DNA of 64,000 nt from WM-3-3 sp041660045 (GTDB lineage Bacteria; Pseudomonadota; Gammaproteobacteria; Methylococcales; Methylomonadaceae). The DNA is taken from the NCBI GenBank assembly GCA_041660045.1, contig JBAZXA010000001.1:496001-560000 (forward strand), in the 5' to 3' direction. Position 1 is the first letter of the stretch. Each line of letters starts with the position of its first letter. Of the stretch, positions 9,088-18,448 are shown one piece after another. The position numbers and the translations under genes are program-made. Under the pieces are notes generated by a model. It searched no databases, had not been told where the DNA came from, and was given only the letters and a program-made list of their open reading frames with translations.

Positions 9088-9613
9088 TTGTATCTCCAGT
9101 TTTTTTGAGTTTTGATAAAATAGAAAAAGGGTTATGGGTGACTTGTTTTTTGGCAGTTACTAAAGGCGCCAAATTCACCACACTTAAAACTTGATTTAGG
9201 CAATTATGCTGGTGTTTAGGAAAAGGAGGTAAGATAAGCAGCAGTTCGTCTTCAATTAAGTCTTTTACGAGCACCCTATCTTCATCTATCAAAAAAGGTT
9301 CAAATTCATCAGGCAACCTATCGGCTTGTTCCAATGTGCTTACGATACCCAATTTGATCGCAATATTAACTGGCCAATCTAATGCTTCCAAACAATTTTG
9401 GCATTTAAGTGCCAAATTCGTTTTAATTTTACCTTCAATTTTAGCAATCTTGTCTTCTTTACTAAAAACAAGTTCAACCTCGACACGGCCATTATTGCAA
9501 AACAATAATTCAGATAGCCTGTCAAAACTATCCAAGCTTAACCGCCCCTTTAACTCACCCCGCCTTTCGGCCAAGCTTATAGGATCTATATATTCTGACA
9601 TTTGATCTATCAT
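9068..9613 (-). CDS. yceD: DUF177 / YceD family protein (23S rRNA accumulation protein)
   Basis: YceD/DUF177 protein, linked in E. coli to 23S rRNA accumulation; cytosolic. The recognisable segment is KIEGKIKTNLALKCQNCLE (about residues 61-79), with the family CxxC in KCQNCLE, and an acidic stretch DEFEPFLIDEDRV. The frame opens at TTG 9619; ATG at 9613 or ATG at 9601 are both possible and neither has a clear ribosome site. The end overlaps rpmF by 20 bases. The yceD-rpmF pair is almost universal in proteobacteria. Confidence 0.9.
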   Translation of the reverse strand: MIDQMSEYIDPISLAERRGELKGRLSLDSFDRLSELLFCNNGRVEVELVFSKEDKIAKIEGKIKTNLALKCQNCLEALDWPVNIAIKLGIVSTLEQADRLPDEFEPFLIDEDRVLVKDLIEDELLLILPPFPKHQHNCLNQVLSVVNLAPLVTAKKQVTHNPFSILSKLKKTGDTNGSTEE

Positions 9614-9850
9614 AACCAAACAATAATATAAGGAAATAGGATTTAGGTCAAACTTATGAATTATATTGCGCTTAGATAAACCTACCAGACGTCAACAATG
9701 CTTAAGTTAAGTATTGACTTTATAAACTTATCTTGTTGGTTAGTTAGGCAAAGGAATTGGCAAATTTTAGCGTTGGACGAGGCCTTAAGCCTGTTAAATA
9801 ACAAAAGACAGGTGGAAATACCTCAAAAACCAGGCGATGCTAATTTAAAA

Positions 9851-10585
9851 CTAAATTTTCTCAGCAACAAACACCCCCGTTTTATTAGTAAACTCCGAAG
9901 TTAAAAATGCACCCCGTATAAATAACAGCTTACCATTTGAATGTACGGAAATAACGCGGGTTACAGCATTAAGGGAACTTGAGGAAACCTTTAAGGTTTG
10001 CCCAGGACAGGCATTGTATTCAGTTAGCAAGCTGATACCGGACGGCGATAAATCACGCAATAGTGCCGTATAACCGGCATGCGGCCAACTAGGGTAGATA
10101 ATGAGATCACCTGTTTTAGCAACTCGAGGTACTCGCCGCCGGCCAATCAATTCACGCTGACGGTCAGGAATGAGCATTTGGTTTAACGGACTCCCGCAAT
10201 TGCTACAATGCCGCATCCGTTGGGCTAGAAACTTTAGTTCGGTGCCGCAAAATAAGCAACTATGCTGCGCTTTTGCCGCATAAGCTTTGTTACTCTCACG
10301 TTCATTGAAAAAACCGTTAGAGGAATAGGCATTTACATTAAACAAACTATCTGCAGACCGCTGGTTGGTATTCGATAATATCGTCTCGTCATATTGTTTG
10401 CGTTTTTTAGGATCACTAAGCACAGCATATGCTTGGTTGATTAAAATTGCCAACTCATGATCCCCGCCTAAATCTGGATGCGCCTTTAATTTACTCATTA
10501 AACTACGGTAACTCGCCTTAATCACCTCCATAGGCGCTTCAGGCTGGACATGTAGGATGCGGTAAAAGTTACGTCGATTATCCAT
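9851..10585 (-). CDS. J-domain protein with zinc ribbon and PilZ-like C-terminal domain
   Basis: Three parts are visible in 244 residues. Residues 5-68 form a DnaJ-type J domain (FYRILHVQPEA; the HPD motif in AHPDLGGDHE; AYAVLSDPKKRKQYDE). Residues about 108-130 hold two CxxC pairs (SCLFCG and CSNCG) like a zinc ribbon. Residues 148-240 look like a PilZ domain: RRRVPR at its start and LRDLSPSGISLLTE resembling the DxSxxG motif, which would bind cyclic di-GMP. The J domain implies an interaction with DnaK. The combination suggests a c-di-GMP-responsive co-chaperone, but this is inference. It lies 237 bases upstream of yceD on the same strand and may have its own promoter. Confidence 0.8.
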   Translation of the reverse strand: MDNRRNFYRILHVQPEAPMEVIKASYRSLMSKLKAHPDLGGDHELAILINQAYAVLSDPKKRKQYDETILSNTNQRSADSLFNVNAYSSNGFFNERESNKAYAAKAQHSCLFCGTELKFLAQRMRHCSNCGSPLNQMLIPDRQRELIGRRRVPRVAKTGDLIIYPSWPHAGYTALLRDLSPSGISLLTEYNACPGQTLKVSSSSLNAVTRVISVHSNGKLLFIRGAFLTSEFTNKTGVFVAEKI

Positions 10586-10876
10586 GTGTGCTAGTAGGCC
10601 ATAAAAACAAAATAAGAATAGACCGGATTTGATAATAAGACTGAATTCTTACGCGACACTTTAGCCGTCTTTAAGAAATCCATCCCAAGACGCTGACTCA
10701 GCAAAAATACCCCCGCGTCTTTTTTAACCCAAAAAAACATAATGACTTTATTACAGAAATAACCTGCTGTTATGAATGGAAGATTAATTAAACTATGTTA
10801 TTTAACACAATTTATTCGTCAAAAATTTAGTTTAGCCTTATACTCAGAACTCATATTTCAAATTTAGGATAAAACT

Positions 10877-11263
10877 ATGACACTGAACCGTTTATTAATG
10901 ACGTTAATCATTGGGGTTTCGTTAATTTCCAGCAATGCTTGGTCAGCTGAGCATAGCTTGCCTCATTGCGATACTCATAAAGCTGCATCCGGCCATGATT
11001 GTGCCAAACATTGTGCCGTCCACCCTGGCCAAAAAGATGAAGCTTGTGCCAAACATTGTGCACCTGGCGCCAATGTCAAAGCGCACGCCTGTAATACTGA
11101 ACATTGCGACCTGCATTTAGCCGTTGCTGCTAAGCATTGCAACGCTGTCGGCTGTGCTTTACATGAAGGTAAAGCTGCGCATAGCTGCGATACTGAACAC
11201 TGCGCCAAACACGGCGGCAATATGGCTGATTGCTGCGGAACAACCCAACGCTGTGCAGTTTAA
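10877..11263 (+). CDS. Secreted Cys/His-rich repeat protein, probable metal binder
   Basis: The 128-residue protein has a signal peptide (residues 1-24, cleavage after NAWSA). The mature part of about 104 residues contains 14 Cys and 15 His, arranged in short repeats: CAKHCA twice, CNTEHCDLH, CDTEHCAKH and a terminal CC. Such density of soft and borderline ligands fits binding of copper, zinc or a similar metal in the periplasm. It faces the heavy-metal RND genes tail to tail, which supports a metal role. AGGA lies 9 bases before the ATG; TCGTCA and TATACT with a 17-base gap (10816-10844) could be its promoter. I do not recognise a named family. Confidence 0.85.
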   Translation: MTLNRLLMTLIIGVSLISSNAWSAEHSLPHCDTHKAASGHDCAKHCAVHPGQKDEACAKHCAPGANVKAHACNTEHCDLHLAVAAKHCNAVGCALHEGKAAHSCDTEHCAKHGGNMADCCGTTQRCAV

Positions 11264-11290
11264 AACAACTTAAACCTTGCCTATTTTCTA

Positions 11291-11333
11291 AGAAATCTGC
11301 TTGTTAGCTTAATCCGCAATCAAGTAGATTTCT
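11291..11333. terminator. Stem-loop between convergent genes
   Basis: Thirteen-base stem (AGAAATCTGCTTG pairing with CAAGTAGATTTCT, one G-U pair in RNA) around a 17-base loop, between the Cys/His-rich gene and the end of the metal RND gene. No clear T-run follows on either strand, so termination is only inferred from position. Confidence 0.4.
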
Positions 11334-11473
11334 GTGAATTATTACCTAGACAATTTAAATACCCTGCCCAACAGTAAAATTTAGCAAAAGCTGCCACTAT
11401 CGAACTTAACGCTTAGCATTAGGTTATCAATCGATACACAAATAGCGCTTAAGTAACATTTTATAAAACTCCT

Positions 11474-14400
11474 TCACGAAAACTTAATTGTTTGCGCTAC
11501 TTCTTCAGCGGATTTCCCTTCAAACCAACGATAAAGCGTAGGCAACATGACTAAAGTCAATAAAGTCGAAGTAATTAAACCACCTATCACCACTATGGCT
11601 AAAGGGCGTTGAACCTCGGAGCCAGGCCCGGTTGCAAATAAAAAAGGAATCAATCCCAATAGTGCAACTGTCGCTGTCATCATGACAGGACGAAAGCGTT
11701 GTGCACAACCCAATCTGATCGCATGAATTTGGCTAAGGCCACTATCGCGTAAGTTACGGATATAAGAGATTAATACAACACCATTGAGCACAGCTATGCC
11801 CCACAAAGCAATAAAGCCCACTGAAGCTGGCACCGATAAATACTCACCTGTTATGAATAAGGCGACTACACCACCAATCGATGCAAACGGCAGCACTAAA
11901 ATGATCAACATAGCAAATCGAAGTGAGTGGAATAACATAAAAAGTAAAAAGAATATGGCACCTATAGTGATCGGAATGATAATTTTTAAATGCCCTATTG
12001 CGCGCTCCATATTTTGAAATTGCCCACCCCATTCTAAATAATAGGCATCAGGCAACTTAACTTGCTGTGCAACAGCGGCTTTAAGTTCGGTGACAAAACT
12101 ACCTAAATCCCTATTCCTGACATTAATACCCACCACTATGCGACGTTTGCCCATTTCCCGGCTAATTTGTGATGGCCCATCATTCAGGGTAATTTTTGCC
12201 AGATTATCCAACGGAACCCGGGCGCCATTAGCAGAAGTCAACAAAATACTTTCTATGGCTTCAATACTATTACGAAAATTCTCGGGTAACCTTACAGCGG
12301 CAGAAAAACGGCGTTCCCCTTCGTAAATTTCAGTTGCCGTTTTACCTGCTATAGCGGTTTCGATCACATCATGGATATCGGCAACATTAATACCCTGTCT
12401 GGCAATAGCTTCACGGTCAACATTAACAGATAAATATTGCTGACCAGTTAAGCGCTCCACGCGGATGTCATGTGAGCCAGGCACTGTACCTGCAACTCTT
12501 GCAACCTCATTGGCTATGGCTTTGAGCTGTTCCAGATCGTCACCAAAAATTTTTACTGCCAAATCTGAACGCACACCTGTTAACATTTCATCCACCCTGT
12601 CGGATATAGGCTGTGCCATGACAATCTGTACCCCGGGTAAATTGGTCGCCAATTTTTCTTGCATAGCATCACCAATGTCATCTTGATCCCAACCTTCCGG
12701 CCATTGGTCACGTGGTTTTAAGGTCACAATGGGGGTTGATTCATTTTGGCTTTGCGGATCAGCTGGACTTTCACCCCGGCCGATATTGGTCACTACCATG
12801 GCTACGCCCGGTATTTCATTAACCAAACGCATTGCTTCCATTTCCATTTTTATGCCTTCTTCCAAAGAAATATTAGGTGCTCTGGTAATCCCCGGCACAA
12901 TGGAGCCTTCTTTCATTTCCGGAATAAAAGCACTACCTAAAAAAGGCAATATAATTAGGGTAAGGGCAAATAAAACACCTGCCAAAGCCACCACCAATTT
13001 GCCTTGTTGCAATGCTAAATCCAATAACTTTAGATATGGCCGCTTCAAAAAAGCAATAATCCGGGTATCGTGCTCCTCCCCTTGCTGGCCCTTGAGCAAG
13101 TATGAACACAAAACTGGCGTTAAGGTAAGTGATAGCACCAACGATATTAATAAAGCGATAGCTATGGTATAGGCCAATGGCGAAAACATTTTGCCCTCCA
13201 TCCCTTCTAAAGTCATCAAAGGCAAAAATACTAAGATAATGATACCAACACCAAATAGAACCGGTGTTGCCACTTCATTCGTTGCCGCCATGACAATTTT
13301 AACACGGCTAGTTGTACCCCCTTTACGGGCGCTCAACAGAGTAAAGGCATTTTCAACCACCACCACAGAACCATCGACAATAAGACCAATTGCAATCGAC
13401 AATCCCCCTAATGACATCAGATTGGCAGATAGGCCAAGTTGATTCATAATGATAAAAGTAGCCAACGGGGTGATCACCAGTGTACTTACCACGATCAAAC
13501 TCGAACGGATGTCACCTAAAAATAGTAATAAGATGACAACAACCAAGGCAACACCTTCAAGTAATACTTTGGTTACCGTATGTAATGCAGCATCAACAAG
13601 CACGCTACGGTCATAATAAGGCACAATCTTAAGATTGTCGGGCAACATGTTTTTGTCATTGATTTCTTGTACCCGTTCTTTAATACGATTGACAACTTCT
13701 TTGGCATTACCACCACGCAACATCATAATAACGCCGCCTACTGATTCGGTATAACTATTTTTAATGACTGCGCCTACCCGTGTTTCATGGCCAATTTTTA
13801 CTTCCGCCACATCGTGTATATAGATGGGCACACTGTTTTCTTCCTTTAAGACGATATTGCCAATATCTTCGACATCACGGATTAATCCGACACCACGGAT
13901 TAAATATTGTTCCGCATAATGCGGCAACACGCCGCCGCCACTATTGGCATTGTTATTCGCCAAAGCAGCAAATACTTCCCGCAAAGTAATATGGTAATGG
14001 TACATACGGTCTGGATTAACTAAGACTTGGTATTGCTTGTTATAGCCACCTTGTGAATTAATTTCAGCAACTCCAGATATGCCCCGTAACAGTGGCCGGA
14101 CCACCCAATCCTGCACTTCCCGGCGGCGCATCAGTTCATCTGGCGTTAGTGCCTTAGCCTGATCATCATCCCGGTCTAAGGTATATTGGTAAACCTCCCC
14201 TAGACCAGTAGATACCGGGCCTAATGTTGGCCTAATGCCTTCCGGCATACTACTGGTGACATCCAGCATACGTTCCATCACTAGTTGACGGGCAAAATAT
14301 ACTTCGGTGTCATCAGTAAACACTAAAGTAATTAAGGACAAGCCATTTTTGTTAAGCGAACGCATTTCAGTTAGGCCAGGCAAACCGGTCATGGCAATTT

Positions 14401-14608
14401 CCAACGGCACGGTAATAAAGCGTTCAACTTCTTCCGGCGAGCGGCCTTGCGCATCTGTGGCTATTTGCACTTGCACGTTGGTAACATCTGGAAAAGCATC
14501 TACGGATAGGGTTTGTATGGCCCTTACGCCAAATAAAGCCAAAGCAATGGCTATCACCACGATTAAAATACGGTTATTTAGGCTAGTGCGGATGACGGCT
14601 TCAATCAT
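11474..14608 (-). CDS. Heavy-metal efflux RND transporter (CusA/CzcA family)
   Basis: Inner-membrane proton-driven pump exporting metal ions from periplasm or cytosol. The 1044-residue protein starts MIEAVIRTSLNNRIL, and residues 45-70 carry the family segment with FPDVTNVQVQI and SPEEVERFIT. Twelve membrane segments flank two large periplasmic loops, and the TM4 proton-relay region reads GLIVDGSVVVVEN near residue 405. The DFG variant typical of CzcA is absent here (LGGLSIAIG instead), so the ion cannot be named from sequence; CusA-like Cu/Ag or a divalent metal are both open. It follows its adaptor gene by three bases. No outer-membrane factor gene is adjacent. Confidence 0.92.
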   Translation of the reverse strand: MIEAVIRTSLNNRILIVVIAIALALFGVRAIQTLSVDAFPDVTNVQVQIATDAQGRSPEEVERFITVPLEIAMTGLPGLTEMRSLNKNGLSLITLVFTDDTEVYFARQLVMERMLDVTSSMPEGIRPTLGPVSTGLGEVYQYTLDRDDDQAKALTPDELMRRREVQDWVVRPLLRGISGVAEINSQGGYNKQYQVLVNPDRMYHYHITLREVFAALANNNANSGGGVLPHYAEQYLIRGVGLIRDVEDIGNIVLKEENSVPIYIHDVAEVKIGHETRVGAVIKNSYTESVGGVIMMLRGGNAKEVVNRIKERVQEINDKNMLPDNLKIVPYYDRSVLVDAALHTVTKVLLEGVALVVVILLLFLGDIRSSLIVVSTLVITPLATFIIMNQLGLSANLMSLGGLSIAIGLIVDGSVVVVENAFTLLSARKGGTTSRVKIVMAATNEVATPVLFGVGIIILVFLPLMTLEGMEGKMFSPLAYTIAIALLISLVLSLTLTPVLCSYLLKGQQGEEHDTRIIAFLKRPYLKLLDLALQQGKLVVALAGVLFALTLIILPFLGSAFIPEMKEGSIVPGITRAPNISLEEGIKMEMEAMRLVNEIPGVAMVVTNIGRGESPADPQSQNESTPIVTLKPRDQWPEGWDQDDIGDAMQEKLATNLPGVQIVMAQPISDRVDEMLTGVRSDLAVKIFGDDLEQLKAIANEVARVAGTVPGSHDIRVERLTGQQYLSVNVDREAIARQGINVADIHDVIETAIAGKTATEIYEGERRFSAAVRLPENFRNSIEAIESILLTSANGARVPLDNLAKITLNDGPSQISREMGKRRIVVGINVRNRDLGSFVTELKAAVAQQVKLPDAYYLEWGGQFQNMERAIGHLKIIIPITIGAIFFLLFMLFHSLRFAMLIILVLPFASIGGVVALFITGEYLSVPASVGFIALWGIAVLNGVVLISYIRNLRDSGLSQIHAIRLGCAQRFRPVMMTATVALLGLIPFLFATGPGSEVQRPLAIVVIGGLITSTLLTLVMLPTLYRWFEGKSAEEVAQTIKFS

Positions 14609-14611
14609 GGC

Positions 14612-15718
14612 TTACTCCAGTTCTTTACGTAAGCGTTCGCTATTAAGATGAAAGCCACCTTCCACGACAACTTTTTCACCAAGCTGTAAACCCCCTATTA
14701 TTGGGCGCATATTACCGTCCCGCGCACCTAACTTGACTGGTCGAAGCTCAAACTCATCGGCTGAGTTCTGAACAAACGTAAAATCTTCATCACCAATATG
14801 CAATACCGCAGAATCCGGTAACACCAATTGTTTTTGGCCTTTGTTACGGACGATGAGCGTAGCCAGCATTTGTGGCTTAAATATATGCTCCGGATTAGGT
14901 AATGCCATTCGTAGTGTTACTGTACGGGTATTGGGATCAACCACATCGGCAACATAAATTAAGCGACCATGCAATTCTTGATCAGGTAAGGCCGCAACAG
15001 TGGCAACGGCCTCATCACCTTTATGCGCCCAACTCGAATCTTGCTCTGGCAGTTCTGCAACCACCCAGACATGCGATAAATCAGCAACCGTAAATAAAGC
15101 GTCCGAAGGTTGGACAACTTGGCCAACCGTAACTTTACGCTCAACGATAGTCCCTTGTAAGCTTGTTGTGATCGGTAAAAAAGAATGGATTTTCCTTTCC
15201 TTCGATAATCTTGCCAAATCCTTATCGGACATACCAAATACACGCAATTGATCCGTAGCCGTTCGTAAATCGACATCAGCCTCGGTCAACATGGCTTCCC
15301 TTTCCTGCAGTTCGGCGGCTGCAATCACATCGTAGGCTAATAGGCGTTTCGCCCTATTAACCGCCAATTGACGCAAGTTAAGTTGTGAACTTGTTTTTAA
15401 ATACGCGGACTGCGCTAAACTTAGCTCAGTACTGTTGAGTGTTGCCAGTTGCTCACCTTTTTTAACTTCTTGGCCTAAAATGGCTTTAATATCCGTGACA
15501 CGTCCTGTTACCGTTGTCCCTATACGTGCCACTAGCTGTTGATCTAATTCTATCCGTGCCGGCAAACGTAATGAATCGTGCACTTGTGCTTGGCCAATTT
15601 CGATAATTTTTATTAACGCCATTAAGCTTGGCGAGGATTTCACGGTTGAAGGCGATTGATTGCCCCAAGTTACTGTAGCCACCAGCAATAAAGTTAAGGC
15701 GATGTAAACTCTTATCAT
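14612..15718 (-). CDS. Efflux RND periplasmic adaptor (CusB/CzcB type)
   Basis: Membrane-fusion protein linking the RND pump to an outer-membrane channel. The 368-residue product has a signal peptide (MIRVYIALTLLLVATVTWG), a barrel-sandwich/lipoyl part (GRVTDIKAILGQEVKKGEQLA, given here only in outline), a helical hairpin around residues 105-150, and a beta-barrel with VVDPNTRTVTLRM. The start codon overlaps, as ATGA, the stop of an upstream open frame that looks degenerate. It stands three bases before the pump gene, so the two form one transcript. Confidence 0.9.
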   Translation of the reverse strand: MIRVYIALTLLLVATVTWGNQSPSTVKSSPSLMALIKIIEIGQAQVHDSLRLPARIELDQQLVARIGTTVTGRVTDIKAILGQEVKKGEQLATLNSTELSLAQSAYLKTSSQLNLRQLAVNRAKRLLAYDVIAAAELQEREAMLTEADVDLRTATDQLRVFGMSDKDLARLSKERKIHSFLPITTSLQGTIVERKVTVGQVVQPSDALFTVADLSHVWVVAELPEQDSSWAHKGDEAVATVAALPDQELHGRLIYVADVVDPNTRTVTLRMALPNPEHIFKPQMLATLIVRNKGQKQLVLPDSAVLHIGDEDFTFVQNSADEFELRPVKLGARDGNMRPIIGGLQLGEKVVVEGGFHLNSERLRKELE

Positions 15719-16356
15719 GATAATTTCTCCAAATCGGTAGCCTGTGATTTATTCAAATCTAGCAAATTTGCTAAATCGTCAAAACCTGCCACTAAGTCCA
15801 TAGTAAGACTGCCTAAGTAAGCACATTGCCTGCCTAAAAGAACAATAATGTTTTCTCTCCCGAGACCATAGACCGCTGCAAAAAAACTCAAGGTCGCATT
15901 TACCGGCTGAAAATTGCCGACAGGGTAAAATTAAACCTGGCGGGTATTATTCCAAATCAGCCTATAGGCATTTGTTGAGTCACTGATTATTCGCTCCGAA
16001 TGTTGGGATGGCGAGTTTTGCGCCACAGTTTGTGCGCTGGGAACATTAAACCCCTTTAGCCCAGAGCAGCCTATGAATCCACCACCAATTTGCAATTCTG
16101 GACTAAAGTCTTTCTTAGGCGTAAAACAAAAGGCGGTAGAACTGACCAGAGTCTGGTTGTCGGATGCGGAAAAATCAGTATAGTGTAGCCGTATGGCAAA
16201 CCAAATATTTTGCCCACAGCAACTTAAATATAAAGTTTTGCAGTAAAAAAACCACGTTATAGCCAAACCACAAGGCAACATACTTATTCTTTTTTTCATA
16301 AAACGCACATTATTTATGAATGATTGAAAACAAGATTGCCAATACTTCCTAAGCAT
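15715..16356 (-). pseudogene. Open frame with one internal stop upstream of the metal adaptor; possible gene remnant
   Basis: One reading frame is open from ATG at 16356 (or ATG at 16299, which begins MKKRISMLPCGLAI like a signal peptide) to a TAA at 15931, then stays open for about 70 more codons to a TGA that overlaps the adaptor ATG as ATGA. Such coupling is typical of a real operon member, and the missing outer-membrane factor would be expected here, but I see no TolC/CzcC motif. It may be chance in non-coding DNA. I do not recognise the protein. Confidence 0.25.
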
Positions 16357-16540
16357 TGATTAGGAAATGACAAAAGGAGTTGCTACTGAAGACAGACGAA
16401 AAACGATTTGAAGCGCTATCAAAAGCTAGTTTAATTCACCCAGCGACGACACTAAGCAAGTTTATATGTTTGATAACTTTACACAAAGTATGTGCTGATT
16501 AGGCTTCTAAAATCTGTAGATTTAAGCCTCGTGCAATCGC
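16357..16540. other. Non-coding stretch before the aceA promoter
   Basis: Together with the doubtful frame to its left this makes a gap of about 900 bases without a confident gene between the metal efflux genes and isocitrate lyase. I see no RNA gene, repeat or mobile-element end in it. The two flanking operons are divergent, so it probably carries both promoters. Confidence 0.5.
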
Positions 16541-16569
16541 TTGACTCAGTAACACGCTATTGTGATAAT
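16541..16569 (+). promoter_or_regulatory. Probable sigma-70 promoter for aceA
   Basis: TTGACT (16541-16546, 5 of 6 to the -35 consensus) and GATAAT (16564-16569, 5 of 6 to the -10 consensus) are separated by exactly 17 bases. Transcription would begin near 16576, about 55 bases before the ATG. Read by eye. Confidence 0.55.
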
Positions 16570-16631
16570 CGATTCTACAATAACCAACCTCATGTTGCCA
16601 GACGTTTTGGCCCAAACAATAAAGGTAAAGC

Positions 16632-17948
16632 ATGGCAAATTATGACCGTAACGAAGAAATTAACCGATTAACCATCGAATGGCGTAACAACCCGCGCTGG
16701 CAAGGAATACAACGGGATTACACTGCTGAAGATGTTGTACGCCTACGTGGTTCAATAAAATACCCAAACACCATCGCAAAATTAGGTGCGGATAAACTTT
16801 GGCAATTAATTAATGGCAGCGCTAAAAAAGGCTATGTCAATGCCTTGGGCACCTTAACGGGTGGTCAGGCCATACAACAAGCCAAGGCCGGCATGGAAGC
16901 CATCTATGTCTCCGGTTGGCAAGTGGCCGCGGATAATAATAGCCAATCTGTCATGTATCCAGATCAATCGCTATACCCCGTAGATTCAGTACCCGCCGTC
17001 ATAAGCCGTATTAATAATTCGTTTCAGCGCGCTGATGAAATTCAATGGAGCAAAGGCTTAAACCCGGATGAGGCAGATTATATAGACTATTTTTTACCTA
17101 TAGTAGCCGATGCCGAAGCTGGCTTTGGTGGGGTACTTAATGCCTTCGAATTAATGAAAGCGATGATTAATGCCGGTGCTGCTGGCGTACACTGGGAAGA
17201 CCAATTAGCCTCGGTTAAAAAATGCGGCCATATGGGGGGCAAAGTTTTAGTACCCACAACAGAAGCAGTACAAAAACTCATCGCCGCCCGCTTAGCGGCC
17301 GATATTGCCGATGTACCTACTGTAATTTTGGCACGCACTGATGCCAATGCGGCAGATTTATTAACCGCAGACATCGACGAAAACGACCAAGCATTTTTAA
17401 CTGGTGAGCGTACTAAAGAAGGCTTTTACCGTGTTAAGGCGGGTATAGAACAAGCCATTTCACGTGGCCTAGCTTACGCACCATATGCTGATATGCTCTG
17501 GTGCGAAACCGCCACCCCATCATTAGCTGAAGCCAAAAAATTTGCCGAAGCCATCCAAGATAAATACCCCAAGCAACTGCTCGCCTATAATTGCTCACCA
17601 TCGTTTAATTGGAAAAAAAATCTAGATAACGCCACGATCACCAAATTTCAAACCGAATTGGGCGCCATGGGTTATAAATTTCAGTTCATCACTCTGGCTG
17701 GTATCCATAACATGTGGTACAACATGTTCCAACTTGCATATCATTATGCCCGTGGTAACGGCATGCAACATTATGTAGAGATGGTACAAGAGCCAGAATT
17801 TGCTGCGGCTAAGCAAGGCTATACCTTTGTTGCCCACCAACAAGAAGTGGGTACAGGCTATTTTGATGAAGTCACCACCGTAATCCAAGGCGGTAATTCT
17901 TCGGTAACTGCGCTGACAGGGTCAACCGAAGAAAAACAATTCCATTAA
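16632..17948 (+). CDS. aceA: Isocitrate lyase
   Basis: Cleaves isocitrate to succinate and glyoxylate, the first step of the glyoxylate shunt. The 438-residue protein has the catalytic segment KKCGHMGGK near residues 195-203, the upstream VADAEAGFGG Mg-binding stretch, and WCETATP and NCSPSFNW downstream; the length is that of short bacterial AceA. KCGHMGGK points to isocitrate lyase; 2-methylisocitrate lyase is shorter and has KRCGH. AAAGGT precedes the ATG. Malate synthase is not in the window. The next gene is a GlcG-family protein, then succinate dehydrogenase, which uses the product succinate. Confidence 0.95.
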   Translation: MANYDRNEEINRLTIEWRNNPRWQGIQRDYTAEDVVRLRGSIKYPNTIAKLGADKLWQLINGSAKKGYVNALGTLTGGQAIQQAKAGMEAIYVSGWQVAADNNSQSVMYPDQSLYPVDSVPAVISRINNSFQRADEIQWSKGLNPDEADYIDYFLPIVADAEAGFGGVLNAFELMKAMINAGAAGVHWEDQLASVKKCGHMGGKVLVPTTEAVQKLIAARLAADIADVPTVILARTDANAADLLTADIDENDQAFLTGERTKEGFYRVKAGIEQAISRGLAYAPYADMLWCETATPSLAEAKKFAEAIQDKYPKQLLAYNCSPSFNWKKNLDNATITKFQTELGAMGYKFQFITLAGIHNMWYNMFQLAYHYARGNGMQHYVEMVQEPEFAAAKQGYTFVAHQQEVGTGYFDEVTTVIQGGNSSVTALTGSTEEKQFH

Positions 17949-17988
17949 TTGGCATGACCATTAATATTTAGCCACTTAGGGTAACACT

Positions 17989-18387
17989 ATGAAAACAAGA
18001 CAGGTTATAACTTTGGATGATGCCAAACGAGTAGCTGCAGCGGCACAAACTGAAGCGAACCGCAACCAATGGGATGTGGTAATTGCCATAGTCGATGAAG
18101 GTGGCAACCTAAAGTATTTCCAACGCGAAGAAGCATTAATCGGCAGTATAGAAGTTGCCATCGCAAAAGCGAAAGCCGCTTTATTATTCAAACGCCCAAC
18201 CAAGGTCTGGGAAGATAAAGTTGTTGACGGGCATAGTGGTTGCCTTAGTCTTCCAGGTGTTGTTGCCATTGAAGGAGGCGTACCGTTAATTGTTGGGGAT
18301 GAAATTGTCGGTGCTATTGGCGTTAGCGGCGTAAAATCATGTGAAGATGGCCAAATTGCTGCCGCTGGCGCAAAAGCACTAGGCTGA
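17989..18387 (+). CDS. GlcG/HbpS family protein
   Basis: Small cytosolic alpha/beta protein of 132 residues of the GlcG/HbpS (DUF336) family, whose members bind haem or corrinoid in some cases and are found in glycolate, glyoxylate or degradation operons. Visible are the N-terminal TLDDAKRVAAAA helix, the VDEGGNLKYFQR strand and the C-terminal GVSGVKSCEDGQIAAAGA motif. It follows aceA by 40 bases and may be co-transcribed. No reaction is established for the family; a link to glyoxylate is inferred from the neighbour. Confidence 0.88.
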   Translation: MKTRQVITLDDAKRVAAAAQTEANRNQWDVVIAIVDEGGNLKYFQREEALIGSIEVAIAKAKAALLFKRPTKVWEDKVVDGHSGCLSLPGVVAIEGGVPLIVGDEIVGAIGVSGVKSCEDGQIAAAGAKALG

Positions 18388-18448
18388 ATGACAATTAAAA
18401 TCTACGGCCTACAAAAACTACTCAGACGATTCTTTACAGGATAATGCG

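Noticed and set aside
9698..9904. Plus-strand frame of 68 codons between yceD and the J/PilZ gene
   Set aside because: No ribosome site, overlaps the 3' end of the confident minus-strand gene, and the product has no recognisable feature.
11474..15718. Naming the metal pump cusA/cusB or czcA/czcB
   Set aside because: The TM4 region has neither the CzcA DFG form nor enough CusA-specific Met residues that I can verify by eye, so the ion is not assigned.
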